From: Neodontobutis hainanensis
Taxonomy: Eukaryota > Chordata > Actinopteri > Gobiiformes > Odontobutidae
Reading direction: 5' to 3'
Length of the DNA: 64,000 nucleotides
Assembly (NCBI GenBank): GCA_024349245.1
Contig: JALDNG010002967.1
Coordinates: forward strand, 72,457 to 136,456
Part shown: positions 1-9,821 of the stretch, one piece after another
Layout: the number at the start of each line of letters is the position of its first letter
Position numbering within the stretch: position 1 is the first letter of the stretch
Translations under genes and position numbers: made by a program
The notes under the pieces: generated by a model
What the model was told of the DNA's origin: nothing
The model's database searches: none
What the model saw: the letters and a program-made list of their open reading frames with translations, nothing else

Positions 1-1310
1 AGTGCGTTATCTGCCATCTCTGTCTCTGTCACCTCTCTTCACAGACACCTAAATGAAACATCCCGAATCTCAGCGAATACTTGCCTCAAATACAAGATAA
101 ATATATGTATAGAAAGCTTGAAATGTCTACTTTTAAATAAACAGATTCAAGTAAAAAACAAATAATCTATTTTTATGTAATTTATATGAACGTAAGGACT
201 GGTCCAGTTTCTCCTGTATCGTCTCATTATAGATAATGTGTTCCCGCCTCCTCTTAGCGCTGTTCATATGGAAATGAACTGAGGTGAGCCAGGTAATCAC
301 GCACGCCCCGAGAAATGACATAAAACGCCAAGTTTCATCATAGAACTACTTACTTTTTTCTGCGCGTTTGGATGATGGCACGCTACACGAGTGAAGAAGC
401 ACTTCGGATGGTCATGGACAGCGACGAAGAGGCTACTTTCTCCTCAGAGGAAGAACATGACTCAGATGATGAATGTTTGCATTATGAAGAACGTCTGGAT
501 CCAGCGGAGAATATAATTCCTGACTAGTAAGCCTTTTATTATTACCTTCATGATGTGGTAAAAGTTTCAAAAGCGTTATACCCGGCTATTGGCGTTCGCG
601 ATTGTCCGAGGTGTAAATGTATCATAAAGCTGCAAATGTCGCTGATAAGTGGGCCATCGGCAGACATATACGCGCGTCTATTCTTATCAATGATGTAATA
701 TATTATCAGTTATGAATCCTCTGGTAATTGCTAACAACAGTTTCAATTTTCTTTTAGGACTGTGGCTGCATTCTTTCTTGTAATTCTTCCCCTCTCAGTC
801 ACACAGCTGACTGAATGGCTCATTATGCAGCTCATTATGTGGGCCTTTGTCTTCTCAGGTGTGAAGGACAATGATATTCATGATAGTTCACGCCCTCTTG
901 CATAGACCCTTTCTACACAAAAAGTGTCTTAGAAAATTTAAATCAATATATTGTTTTCTGTGAGTGAGTAAACAAGATGATTTTCACATCATTTAGAAAG
1001 AAAAATTCTAGGCTACAAGCTCCAGTTCTCAAAAGTCCCGGGAACCAATTTTCTGTATGTGTTTTATTGCCTTATTCAAGTGATTTAACATTTTTAGTTT
1101 TTCACTAACCACGCATAACATTTTTTCTCAAAAACACAATCATGTACATACATGCTGCTCACATATTATTATAGCCTAGTTTGTGCTGATTACAGTGAGA
1201 TTAAACTTTAGCCATTTAGATATTTATAAGAAACTGAAAAAAGCACAAATGTCAGGGCATGACAAAACTTCTCCAAGCCCCAAAAATACCCTTAGACTCC
1301 AGAGGGTTAA
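1..1310 (+). mobile_element. piggyBac-like element, right part
   Basis: A short acidic N-terminal transposase-like reading frame at 372-527 is followed by about 780 bp without a convincing coding frame. The stretch ends in GAGGG immediately before TTAA at 1307-1310. PiggyBac elements insert at TTAA and usually end in a C-rich/G-rich terminal repeat, so this looks like the right end of an internally deleted copy whose left end lies outside the window. The assignment rests on the acidic leader and the TTAA end; no catalytic core is visible here. A second piggyBac copy at 44-46 kb does retain transposase sequence. Confidence 0.45.
372..527 (+). pseudogene. piggyBac-type transposase N-terminus (fragment)
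   Basis: A 51-codon frame starts with two adjacent ATGs. It is dominated by acidic and serine residues, with the motifs SEEALRMVMDSDEE and SSEEEHDSDDE. This resembles the acidic leader of PGBD4-like piggyBac transposases, which precedes the DDE_Tnp_1_7 domain. The frame ends at TAG (525-527), overlapping a possible splice donor (GTAAGC). None of the catalytic domain follows, so this is a relic. The family assignment is by composition and motif and is moderate. Confidence 0.45.
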
Positions 1311-2783
1311 CCGTGCGTGTGTGTGTGTGAGAGTTGTGCCTTTGTTTGTTAAGTGTGAAGCGCTGTTGAAATTGCTAATTCAAATCGTACCAGCTGGACT
1401 GATAATGTTTTGAATTAAAATTAGTATTGTACGTACATTTGTGGCCAGAGCATTAATCAAGTACTTGTTAAAAGTTGCTTAGAGTCTGTTACAAAGCTTA
1501 GAGACTTTACAAATTGCATGCATGCTAAACACACTTGCCAGTGTGTAGGTTAACTTCATATGGGCCCGAGACAAAAGCTAACTGCTGTGCTACGCCAGAG
1601 TTAAGTTAAAATTGTCTCTTACAAGTTGAAAAAAAAATAATAATTTGCCGCGTTACACCGGAATTTTATGAGAAAACTTGTCTTGCTTAAGGCTTATGAG
1701 CCTGGGTTTATTTTGAACGGATTAAAAAGCCGTGCGCTTTGTCCAAAAACGTGGTTTGAGCTGCTGTGTTTTAAACCGCTGGTTTAACAAGTTGCAGACA
1801 CGTCCCAAGTCAGTCTCTGACTGGCGCTAAAAGCAAACATTCGTGCCAGCCGGAAGCCACAGGCTCATGAGAATCTTTATTGCTCTAGCGGAAAGAAGTA
1901 ATAAAACCACAGACACAAGTTTTTACTGCCCCTAGTGGAAGAGAAGTGCGAAAATTCTAAAAATCTCTGAGAGGAGCTCTACGTCTCTCTCTGGTGGTCA
2001 CTCAACGGAATTTCACCTTTTTCCTTAAAATAGTGACTGATTTAAGTTTAGAATTTAACAACTGAGTAATTTAAGCTTTCATGGACACTGAAAAGCCTGA
2101 TTGAATTAACATAAAAGTGAATTACTCTCTGTATTAACACCTGCTGAACTGCTATTAAGCTGTTTGTAATTGTTGTTAATGCCTGTGTCTTTTAAATGCA
2201 CAAACCTACACTGCATCTGCTTTTGGAAAATCTTTGATGCTAACCCTGCATTTAATTTGGCTTGATTAATGATTTAAGACTGCTTTTGTGACTTCCTATC
2301 TACCCAGGATTTGTCAAATTGGAATGCTAACGCTAGCACCTTACTAACACACTCGACAACACTGCTGTTATGTCTGAACAGACTTAACCCTGCACGAATT
2401 TTGTCATAGCTGTAAATTAAAAGCTGATTACCTGCATGAATTGTCAGATTTAACACACTGATCCTGCACTGTTAATTTTACAGATTCACACAACAGCATC
2501 CCTGCACTGCTAACCCTCATTAACATTCACACCGCCAGGCTATTGCTAAATAGTAACTGCTAATACTCACATAAGGTAACTCACAAGTAGACTTTATACT
2601 AACCTCTCACTTCAACAATTCCTTCTTTCATTAATTCCAACACTTTAACTCAGATTTTCAAAATTCTTTTACAGTCTACCTGAATTTTACTCTTCCTCGT
2701 TATACTCTACAAGTAGTCACTCCTTCCTTACAGTTAAAACAATTAACAGTAACTCACTTTCTCTGAGAACCCCATTTCTCAAC
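1311..2783 (+). other. 5' non-coding region of ERV1 (LTR/leader, boundaries unresolved)
   Basis: This stretch has no supported gene and lies directly upstream of the ERV1 gag start. A polyadenylation signal AATAAA is at 1900-1905. It is followed about 90 bp later by TGGTGGTCACTC at 1992, which could be read as a primer-binding site but matches no tRNA 3' end I can name. From 2050 to 2780 the sequence is AT-rich with many TTAA/TTAAC words and resembles an untranslated leader. I found no match between this stretch and the LTR-like segment at 12113-12598, so the two ends of ERV1 do not form an obvious LTR pair. Confidence 0.3.
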
Positions 2784-3527
2784 ATGTCTGATCCACAGTC
2801 CACGGGCTCTAGTCCCATCAAGCTTCTTGATCACCTAGACCCAAAGGACAAGGACCTAACAAAGCTGCTAGGTCAAATGGCTATGGTTCTGTGTGCACAG
2901 CAGACACAAATCGCGGATCTCCTGACACACGGTCATGACAGAATCCCAGACAAGGAACAGGATCTCATCCGCCTCCAACGCAGAAGTAAGGCATTGAACT
3001 ATAAGCTCCAGTCGACCAAAGAAGACTTGGCCAATTTCAAAAAGCAAACACAAGAACTACAGACCCTAGTCCAAACCCTCCAAAGGGAGGACCTGGAATT
3101 TGAGGAGTTACACACCAAACTCCAAGTAACTGAGGAAACCCTCTGTGACCTAAAGAACGAACTGAGCAACACAAAGTCTGCTCGTGACATCGAGCTCAGT
3201 ATTCAACGCAACGTGTACAATGCTATGATGAAGGAACTCATCAAAGCAGGCGAAAGTGCACAGCTGTCCGCACATATGCTGTCACAGGAAGCTGAGTGGA
3301 AAGAGTCCCTGAGAGCACAGGTCAAAGCCCTTACTCAAGAAAGCGTCTTAGACCACCAGCTTATCAGACAACTTCAGGCGCGCTTAACAGAAGCCGCCCA
3401 GATACAACCAGATAACAAAACAGATAACAAAACAGAGTTTAAAAGCACTCTGAACCAAGTGCTGGTTACCCTGGCATACCAACCAAAAGGAAAACCAAAG
3501 AAAAACTCCCAGGAGGGAGCTCCCTGA
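2784..3527 (+). pseudogene. gag: ERV1 gag, N-terminal coiled-coil part
   Basis: This 247-codon frame opens with ATG after a long AT-rich leader. Residues about 20-200 are strongly helical, rich in Glu, Lys, Gln and Leu with heptad spacing, for example ELQTLVQTLQRED and LRAQVKALTQES. That predicts an extended coiled coil. Coiled coils at the N-terminus of Gag are known in foamy viruses; ordinary matrix domains are compact. A small tandem repeat (DNKT twice) lies near residue 215. The frame stops at TGA (3525-3527). The downstream sequence remains open in the same frame for about 60 codons, so the stop is probably a disabling change within one original gag. No myristoylation signal is present. 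Confidence 0.6.
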
Positions 3528-3705
3528 CTAACTAATCAAATTTCTCGACCCCTACCGCCTCGCTTGGACGCAACGGAAAGAGGACCAACCGGTGCCGAGA
3601 GCCCGGCCGTCTTTCCGCCAGCTTCCACAGGTAGGCAATCGGACTTTGTCTCACAACCAGCTTTGAAATGGAGACATCTGGACTACGGTCCCACTAACAG
3701 AGACT

Positions 3706-4281
3706 TTGACAAAATTGCGTCATATCACTCACTTTGAGCCCCATCAAGGAGCGCCTCCTGACGTGAGTGATTATCTTCGAGACATTGAATTCTACCTCCA
3801 AAGAATACCCAATGTTACTGTCGCGGACAAAATCGTTCTGATAAAACTAACATCAAGCAGAGATGTTAGTAGCTTCATCGAACGTCAACCCCCTGAGGTC
3901 CAAGCTGACTTTGATCTCCTTAGTCAGTCTCTAATGGAGGAATTCTCAGACGTTACGGTAAATGTGGGTCTGACTGCCGCTCTAATGGTCAAACAGGTAC
4001 GGCCAGAGTCCCCACAGCTATACTATCATCGGCTACGCAAAGCTTATTTCGGTCCACTCAATGAACCAAACATGGAGGAGGATAAAAATTTCAAAGCCCT
4101 CTTTGTGCTAAACCTCCATCAAACTACCAGCCATCATCTTGGCGTTTCTGCATGCCCACGAACGCAGACCAGCCGCCAACTTCGCGAGCTGGCAATACGG
4201 GCATTTACTAAACAGATGCTGAGGCAGACTAAACGTCAAAAGCCAGCCACTCGTCACTGTAGATCAGAGTCTAGCGCTTGA
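3706..4281 (+). pseudogene. gag: ERV1 gag, capsid-like part
   Basis: This 191-codon frame is offset from the upstream gag frame. It contains a capsid-like helical domain: a start rich in THFEPH and PPDVSDYLRDIEFYL, then a block with VRPESPQLYYHRLR and later CPRTQTSRQLRELAIRAF. The spacing and the conserved aromatic/charged block resemble the C-terminal capsid region of retroviral and Ty3-like Gag. It has no ATG of its own at the true domain start and must have been read continuously with the coiled-coil part, so a frameshift lies near 3700. The frame ends just before a basic stretch that could be the nucleocapsid. Confidence 0.6.
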
Positions 4282-5000
4282 AGGAGCGCCGACCTCCAAT
4301 CCAAGTGGCCCAGGAGCCTCCCACTTTCCAGACAGGAAAGAGGGACCTCGACCACACAAAAGAGAGCCAGGTCAACACCTGACCTGGCCTGAACGTAGGT
4401 CAAAAGAACAGGGCCCTCAATGGAAACCTCGGTTCGAAAATAAATTTCGAACCAATCCAAACTGTAACCAAGGGGGGTCCTCGATCATCAGGTAGCCCAC
4501 CTGTCGAACGACGAAATCATGCGAGGGACCGAGCCCCTAAAACTCAGACTAATCGCGGGAAACCCCACTAGCGAAATGAGTCTGACTACAGAGGAGGCTC
4601 GGGTCATAGAGCGCATACTCAATCGAATGCGTGAAAAGTTCAAAGACAAGGCTGATCTGTATACGGTGGAGGCCTCCAAGGCCCCGATTCAGAATCAGTC
4701 ACAGCCTATTCAAGTCGACTTAACCCGCAACAAAAATACAGAGTCTACTGAAGGGAATGAACACGCCCCAGACCTGTACCTAGGCTCTGACGATCCAGAG
4801 CCACTCAATGACATTGTCCAGGACCCTAGCATGGACAACACGGAGGGAAATGATCCAGATCACAAATACCTCAGTCCGCCTAGCGCCGTCCAAGTGAACC
4901 CAAGCGTCGGGCTGTGCCATGACCACGCCACGACCATTGGTATGTGAAACACCCTTTCGCCAATTTCTGGGCCACTTAACTGAAAAGGAGTAGCTCAAAG
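4282..5000 (+). pseudogene. ERV1 nucleocapsid-like basic region and Gag-Pol linker
   Basis: Reading across frames, 4282-4500 encodes Arg-, Gly- and Pro-rich sequence. I see no C-X2-C-X4-H-X4-C zinc knuckle. From 4519 to 4947 there is a 142-codon frame that is acidic toward its end (repeated Asp/Glu/Asn). It has no recognisable domain and sits just before the protease. An Arg-rich nucleic-acid-binding tail without zinc knuckles is a feature of foamy-type Gag, and its appearance here is noteworthy. The function is inferred from position only. Confidence 0.4.
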
Positions 5001-5797
5001 CTTTATCTCTCTGTCTTGTTAGAAGACCACTTGACGACGAAGCACTTCTCGACACAGCCGCTGACATCAGCCTAATTTCAGGCAACCTGTTCAGATCACT
5101 CCAGGCTATAGCGAGAAGATCCCACAGGGACTTGAAGTCCCACCCGTGCTTTCTAGAAATAAGGCCTTACTCTGATGATCTGACGATCATTAACGAGGTA
5201 GCCTTAGTACAACTGACCATCGGACCAATGACACTGATACACCCAGTGTATGTGTCCCACCTTGACAACGTCCCACTTCTGATTGGAAAAGACATCCTCA
5301 ATCGCTTCGAACCACTGATCGACTTCGAGCAGCTGAAGATTTGTGCCCAAGTGCGAGAACCACTTCCAATCTTACTGAATGAATCTCAGTGCTATGCGAT
5401 TGACAGGTCATCACCAGTACATAGGGTATCCACCGACATCGCTGGAATGACAACCATGCAACCTCGGTGCGGACTAAACCCCTTGTCATCGTGTGACAAA
5501 TTCCTATGCACGCTGAAGGACCCATTAGCAACGACACCCCAGATCGTCAAGGGCATCACACTGGAAGCGACTCCAGTTGATGATGTCGCAATGGTCTTAT
5601 GGGCTGACAAATCTGCCATCAGCCAGGAGCTGTTTAACACTCTAACGCAGATAAACCCGAGCCTGACCTTCATAAAGAAGCGCACTAGGTTCCCTGCTAA
5701 CCCCACACCGATTCATGCGTTAACTGCCATCGGTCTATGCTCTGCCATCATGATGGAACAAAAGAGAACTGACCCACATTTTTGCTGTCATCCCTGA
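5000..5797 (+). pseudogene. pro: ERV1 retropepsin-like protease
   Basis: A frame open from about 5000 carries LLDTAADISL at 5045-5074, the position of the catalytic Asp motif of retroviral aspartic proteases. The usual Gly of D-T/S-G is Ala here. About 70 residues later comes LLIGKDIL (5277-5300), matching the conserved hydrophobic-I-G-R/K-D helix that closes the fold. The spacing is right for one protease monomer of about 100 residues. The frame continues to 5797 into sequence leading to a second protease-like C-terminal motif. DTA in place of DTG occurs in some active proteases, so loss of activity cannot be concluded from that alone. Confidence 0.6.
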
Positions 5798-5902
5798 TCT
5801 CTCACATTCAGTGTACATTGGGGCTGACATGCTAGTCAGACTCGACGCACAAGTCGACACCATTAACAACGTTCTGGTCCCTGATTGGAGTACGTAAAGA
5901 AT
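5560..5902 (+). pseudogene. ERV1 second protease-like segment
   Basis: About 500 bp after the first protease closing helix a second hydrophobic-I-G-x-D motif appears, VYIGADMLVRL at 5812-5844. It is preceded by a beta-rich stretch (FAVIPDLSH) and followed by the stretch DAQVDTIN. The layout repeats the C-terminal half of a retropepsin. No clear catalytic D-T-G is visible upstream in this second unit. The segment lies in a different frame from the first protease, with the break near 5770. It may be a duplicated or inactive protease-like domain, or the true end of a long protease; the sequence alone does not decide. Confidence 0.4.
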
Positions 5903-6001
5903 CACCTTTACTGACCAAAGGAAACTTGAGATCGGGTCAAACAATCCCCGACGTGTGTCAGGTAAGTAACGACGCCATCTCACGATACCGCACAGAACAT
6001 C

Positions 6002-6610
6002 ATGGACATACGCCTGAAAGCGCTTCCAGGACAACAAGTTAACTCTTCACAAGCGTTCTTCCAACCGTCGCCTCTGTTCTTTGAGTTAGGCTTGTCTGTC
6101 CAGGCAACACCCTGGTCGAGCTCGACTCGATCAACACACGTGTTAGTGCAGTCTCCTACTGCCATCCTCGTCCCAAAGGCCACCCCTCTCGGCTGGCTGA
6201 TTGACACTAGGTTCCATGACTGTGAACTCAGAATCCCAGTCATAGGACGATGCCGCACTCACTCGCGACTGAACAACAGGAGACCGGAGTTGTCTACACT
6301 AAGCCTTCCGGAGCAATCGCCATATACCCTCACTTTTGTTTGACACGACACTATCTGTAGGGTCGATCTGACTGATGGAGCTAATGGTCGACAGACAGGC
6401 TCCTGCTCTCCATTGATCCAGATACAGACAAAGACCTGAACGATCATGCAGACTTTATGGCAAAGCAAGGGGCTCTTTTCCTCCGACGCATATCTTAAAA
6501 AGCTATGGGCGGTGCGCGCCCACTCCACCTGGGTCATGGCTTGCTTGTTCACGCCTCTGACACCCTCACTTCACCTGCGCTCATAGTGCCTCAGAGCCTA
6601 AGGGGGTCAT
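6002..6610 (+). pseudogene. pol: ERV1 pol remnant: RT deleted, RNase H tail
   Basis: A 113-codon frame (6002-6343) has no recognised domain. After it, instead of about 1 kb of reverse transcriptase, the sequence jumps to a short stretch near 6440-6475 reading DHADFMAKQGA. This resembles the last helix of RNase H (N/D-x-x-AD-x-x-AK). No Y-x-D-D polymerase motif, no palm or thumb sequence and no RNase H catalytic core can be found between 5900 and 6600 on either strand. The simplest reading is a single internal deletion with its junction between about 6340 and 6430. Confidence 0.55.
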
Positions 6611-7748
6611 GCTAATGCACGCACATGACGCTCCTGTAGCAGGTCACAGAGGTGTTCAAGAACACATCATGCACTTTAACAAGTGGCATACTGGCCAAAC
6701 ATGCAAATGGACATGGCAGAATACATCAAAGGCTGCCTAGTATGCTGCCAATTTCAACCGAGAAGACCACTCCACAGTGCACCCTTACAAAGAAGGGGCA
6801 TTTCTTTTCCGTGGTCTGACCTCCAAATCGATTGGATGGGACCCCTGACTAAATCAACAAGGGGCAACAAATACATCCTAATGGTCACCTGTGCCTTCAC
6901 TAAATGGGTGGAAGGACTTCCAGCCCCAAACGACACGGCACAGACCACAGCCTTTCTACTTATAAACCACGTGTTCTCCAGATTCGGCTTACCCTGTAAG
7001 GTCGATTCTGACCGTTGTACTCACTTCACAGCCGAGGTGATGGGACAACTGTGGCAAACCATTGGCGTGAAAGCAAAATTCCACGTCAGCCACCACCCCC
7101 AATCCTCAGGCCAAGTAGAAAGAGCAAACCGAACGGTGATCGACATCCTAAAGAAATATGTCGCATCTAATCACCGAGACTGGGACGTCAAACTGCCCTT
7201 GGTCCTGATGGCTATCAGAGCCACGCCACACACGGCGACCGGAGTCTCCCCGTTTGAGCTCATGACCGGTAGGCAGATGACGCTTCCCCTACACTTACTG
7301 TATCAGCCAGGAGAGGCTAACATCACTACGGCCTATACCATACACCAGTACATGGCTGATCTCCAAGCACACCTGAGAACCACCTTCGCCTTTGCCCAGG
7401 AAAAAACTAGGCAAATGTGTAGAAGGACGTAAGGCCTATTATGACCAAAAGTCATCTAGAGACGAACTACAGGTGGGAGACAAAGTGTGGTACTACATGT
7501 TCAGTCAACTCACTGGACAAACAAGAGGTGGTACCAACCGGCTGACGCAGAAATTCCTCCCGCGTTGGGCGGGACCGTACACCATTGTCAACAAACTATC
7601 CCCGGTGGTGTATCAGATTAAGATCACCAAAGGGAGAAAGGAACCCACTCTCAAGTGGATACACCGCAATCAGATAAAGTTGCACAAAACCCCATGGGAT
7701 CTACAGGGGACGTTCACGCTCCCAAGTAGTCTCAAACAGATCCCTTAA
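6610..7748 (+). pseudogene. pol: ERV1 integrase
   Basis: Integrase would insert proviral DNA into host chromosomes. The HHCC zinc domain is visible across two frames: His pair near 6620-6650, then YWPNMQMDMAEYIKGCLVCC at 6686-6745. The catalytic core follows with DWMG, then VDSD, then VERANRT. The last two acidic residues are exactly 35 residues apart (D-35-E). The usual SDQG after the second Asp reads SDRC, two changes at a normally invariant spot. The C-terminal part (7440-7748) has the GPY/F signature WAGPYTIVNKL. A frameshift near 7400 separates core from tail. It ends just before env, with the env splice acceptor downstream. Confidence 0.8.
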
Positions 7749-8935
7749 CTTGCAGTAACCACTAACAATTAACCTCTAACTCTGATCTCCTAACACTTTT
7801 CATTTTTTTTTTCCAGTGGTAACTGTGAGTAATTCAACAACTGTAACTGATAACTCCGGTATTTGCTGTCAATGAAACAATTGCTAAAAAGTCCTCTCTC
7901 TCACAAGGATGATGTGGACGATACTCCTCCTGATCACCAGCCTTATGGGCATGGGATTACCAGATGTTATAGAGCCCGGACCAACAGCCGGGATCATTTT
8001 TAAGGACCAACCCGGACCGTTGATCACAAACTGTCGCCTGCATACCCAAAGGGTTTTGTCAGGTTAAACCCAAACGACGTGTATCGAAACACGTCCGAGC
8101 CACTCAGAGGCTCACCAGTTGGGCCGGCGCTAGCTGGACCACCTCTATTCTCAACCACGCTGAAACTGATATTTCCCACATGCTTAACCAGCTTGAGAAA
8201 TTTACAATTACTCAGGCTGAACTCACTGGAGCTAACCAAAGGTCTAAATGATTTGTAGGAGGACTTCTTGTTGCAGCGGCTGCTGTGGGTACCTTGTTTA
8301 ACCTCGGTTTGTCCACAGTCAATACGGTTAGCATTTCTACAATCAAGAGACATGTCTAAGAATTACAGGCTGAAATCCCTGACATCAGAGCGCAGATCAT
8401 TCAGCAACAACAGCAACTCCAAACGGTAGGGAAAACATTGAATGACACTGTGTTGGTGGTAAACACACACAGTGAAGCTCTAAACAAAACCCGCCGAGCT
8501 GTAGAATTGCTTATTACCCTCTTCCAGGTCGACTATGTACAAGCACAAGTAGACACCGCTAATGAATGACATGGTCCGAGACATAGGCTCTTCAGTGGAC
8601 AGCTTAGCCATGGGCAGAATTCCACCCTACTTTATCCCTCTGTCGCTAGTATAATCCCTCCTTGGAACCGCCACTAGAGATCTTGTAACCCCACTTCAGG
8701 CCCATTTAGCGTACACTTTAGGTAGTGCCGCACCCATTTACGTCAATCCAGAGTTCCGGGAAATGGCTTTTATTCTAAATCTGCCTATCATTGAAGCCCA
8801 GAATATCTATCGCCTTAAAGACGCCGTGAACGCCGGGTCCTGGCACGGAGACATGCATGTTAAAGTGCACACTCCTTCAGTAGTGGCATACCATGATGCC
8901 AATCCAGATTTGTACCTGGCCCCTAATTTACGCAT
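7690..8935 (+). pseudogene. env: ERV1 env, first (dead) copy of the 5' half
   Basis: This 1.25 kb segment matches 9640-10889 almost base for base. It includes the pyrimidine tract and splice acceptor, the signal-peptide start, the F2-like part, the cleavage region, fusion peptide and coiled coil. It is damaged: the cleavage site Lys-Arg is interrupted by a TGA (about 8248), there is a TAA in the following coiled coil (about 8357), a TAA near 8652, and further indels. Homology to the downstream copy stops sharply at 8935, where unrelated sequence begins. It is a degenerate duplicate and cannot give a product. Confidence 0.85.
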
Positions 8936-9637
8936 TGTTGTGTCCAATACTGACCGCTCAGCCTTTGGCACACTTGTGTGGAATAAGTCATGAACGTACA
9001 GCCATTTCCATGTCTTTAGAGTCTATATTGCTCACAGCCGACACAACAAGACCCGAGTAGGCTATCCCCCAAGCACTACTGATTTTTGCACAGAAAATGT
9101 AAGCTTTTTATACAGTTTTGATATGACAGTTTAGTAATAACTCTTTCTGTGATCTTAGATGAGCCTTTGAAGATCTTTATTAACTCTGTGATGTCATTCT
9201 GTAAGACGTTGGGACTTTCCCACCTGCTAGGCCCCTCTCCTCTCTGACCTTGAGCATCAGGCTCCCATGTCTCTATCTGGGACTTCAATATGTGTGTGTG
9301 TGTTTTAAACTTATCATGTTTTAAACCATACTCTTCTGACATTAAGTTTTCTTTCTTTTACATTAATATGTTTCTAAATGTATTAATATAACATACACTA
9401 CTTGATTACACACCATGCATAAGTATAAACCATAAACACATAACATAGACTCATCATGCATGAATGAATAACTAACTAAACACACAGAAATAAGCATATA
9501 ACATGAAAAATATACCACAATTCCCCTCTTCGAGACCCCATGGTCTCGTTTCAGCTAAACATTACAACTGGTTCATAATACATGTGCATTAAATCATCAC
9601 ACAGATCCAAGTTACACTAGTTCAGCTTAAAACAATT
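8936..9637 (-). mobile_element. Insert between env copies, minus-strand LTR-like fragment
   Basis: This 0.7 kb segment is unrelated to env and separates the two env copies. On the minus strand a purine run AAGAGGGGAA (9521-9530) is followed by TTGTGG. That is the arrangement of a polypurine tract next to a TG LTR start (LTR beginning at 9519 and running leftward). An AATAAA on the minus strand lies at about 9176-9181. Beside the tract is a perfect 7 bp inverted repeat, CGAGACC/GGTCTCG (9531-9548). I read it as a fragment of another LTR element in the opposite orientation. No primer site or terminal repeat partner was found. Confidence 0.35.
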
Positions 9638-9745
9638 CCCATCAGATCTACAGGGGGCGTTCACGCTCCCAAGTAGTCTCAAACAGATCCCTTAACTTGC
9701 AGTAACCACTAACAACTAACCTCTAACCCTAATCTCTTAACACCT

Positions 9746-9766
9746 TTCATTTCTTTTTCTTTTCAG
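9746..9766 (+). promoter_or_regulatory. Probable env splice acceptor
   Basis: A nearly pure pyrimidine tract ends in TTTTCAG at 9760-9766, about 55 bp upstream of the env ATG. The same tract precedes the dead env copy at about 7800-7816. Retroviral Env is translated from a spliced subgenomic RNA, and this is the best acceptor in place to make it. Confidence 0.5.
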
Positions 9767-9821
9767 TGGTAACTGTGAGTAATTCAACAACTGTAACTGA
9801 TAACTCCGGTATTTACTGTCA

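Noticed and set aside
1992..2012. TGGTGGTCACTC as an ERV1 primer-binding site
   Set aside because: It starts with TGG and follows a polyadenylation signal, but it does not fit any tRNA 3' end I can name, and no LTR pair supports it.
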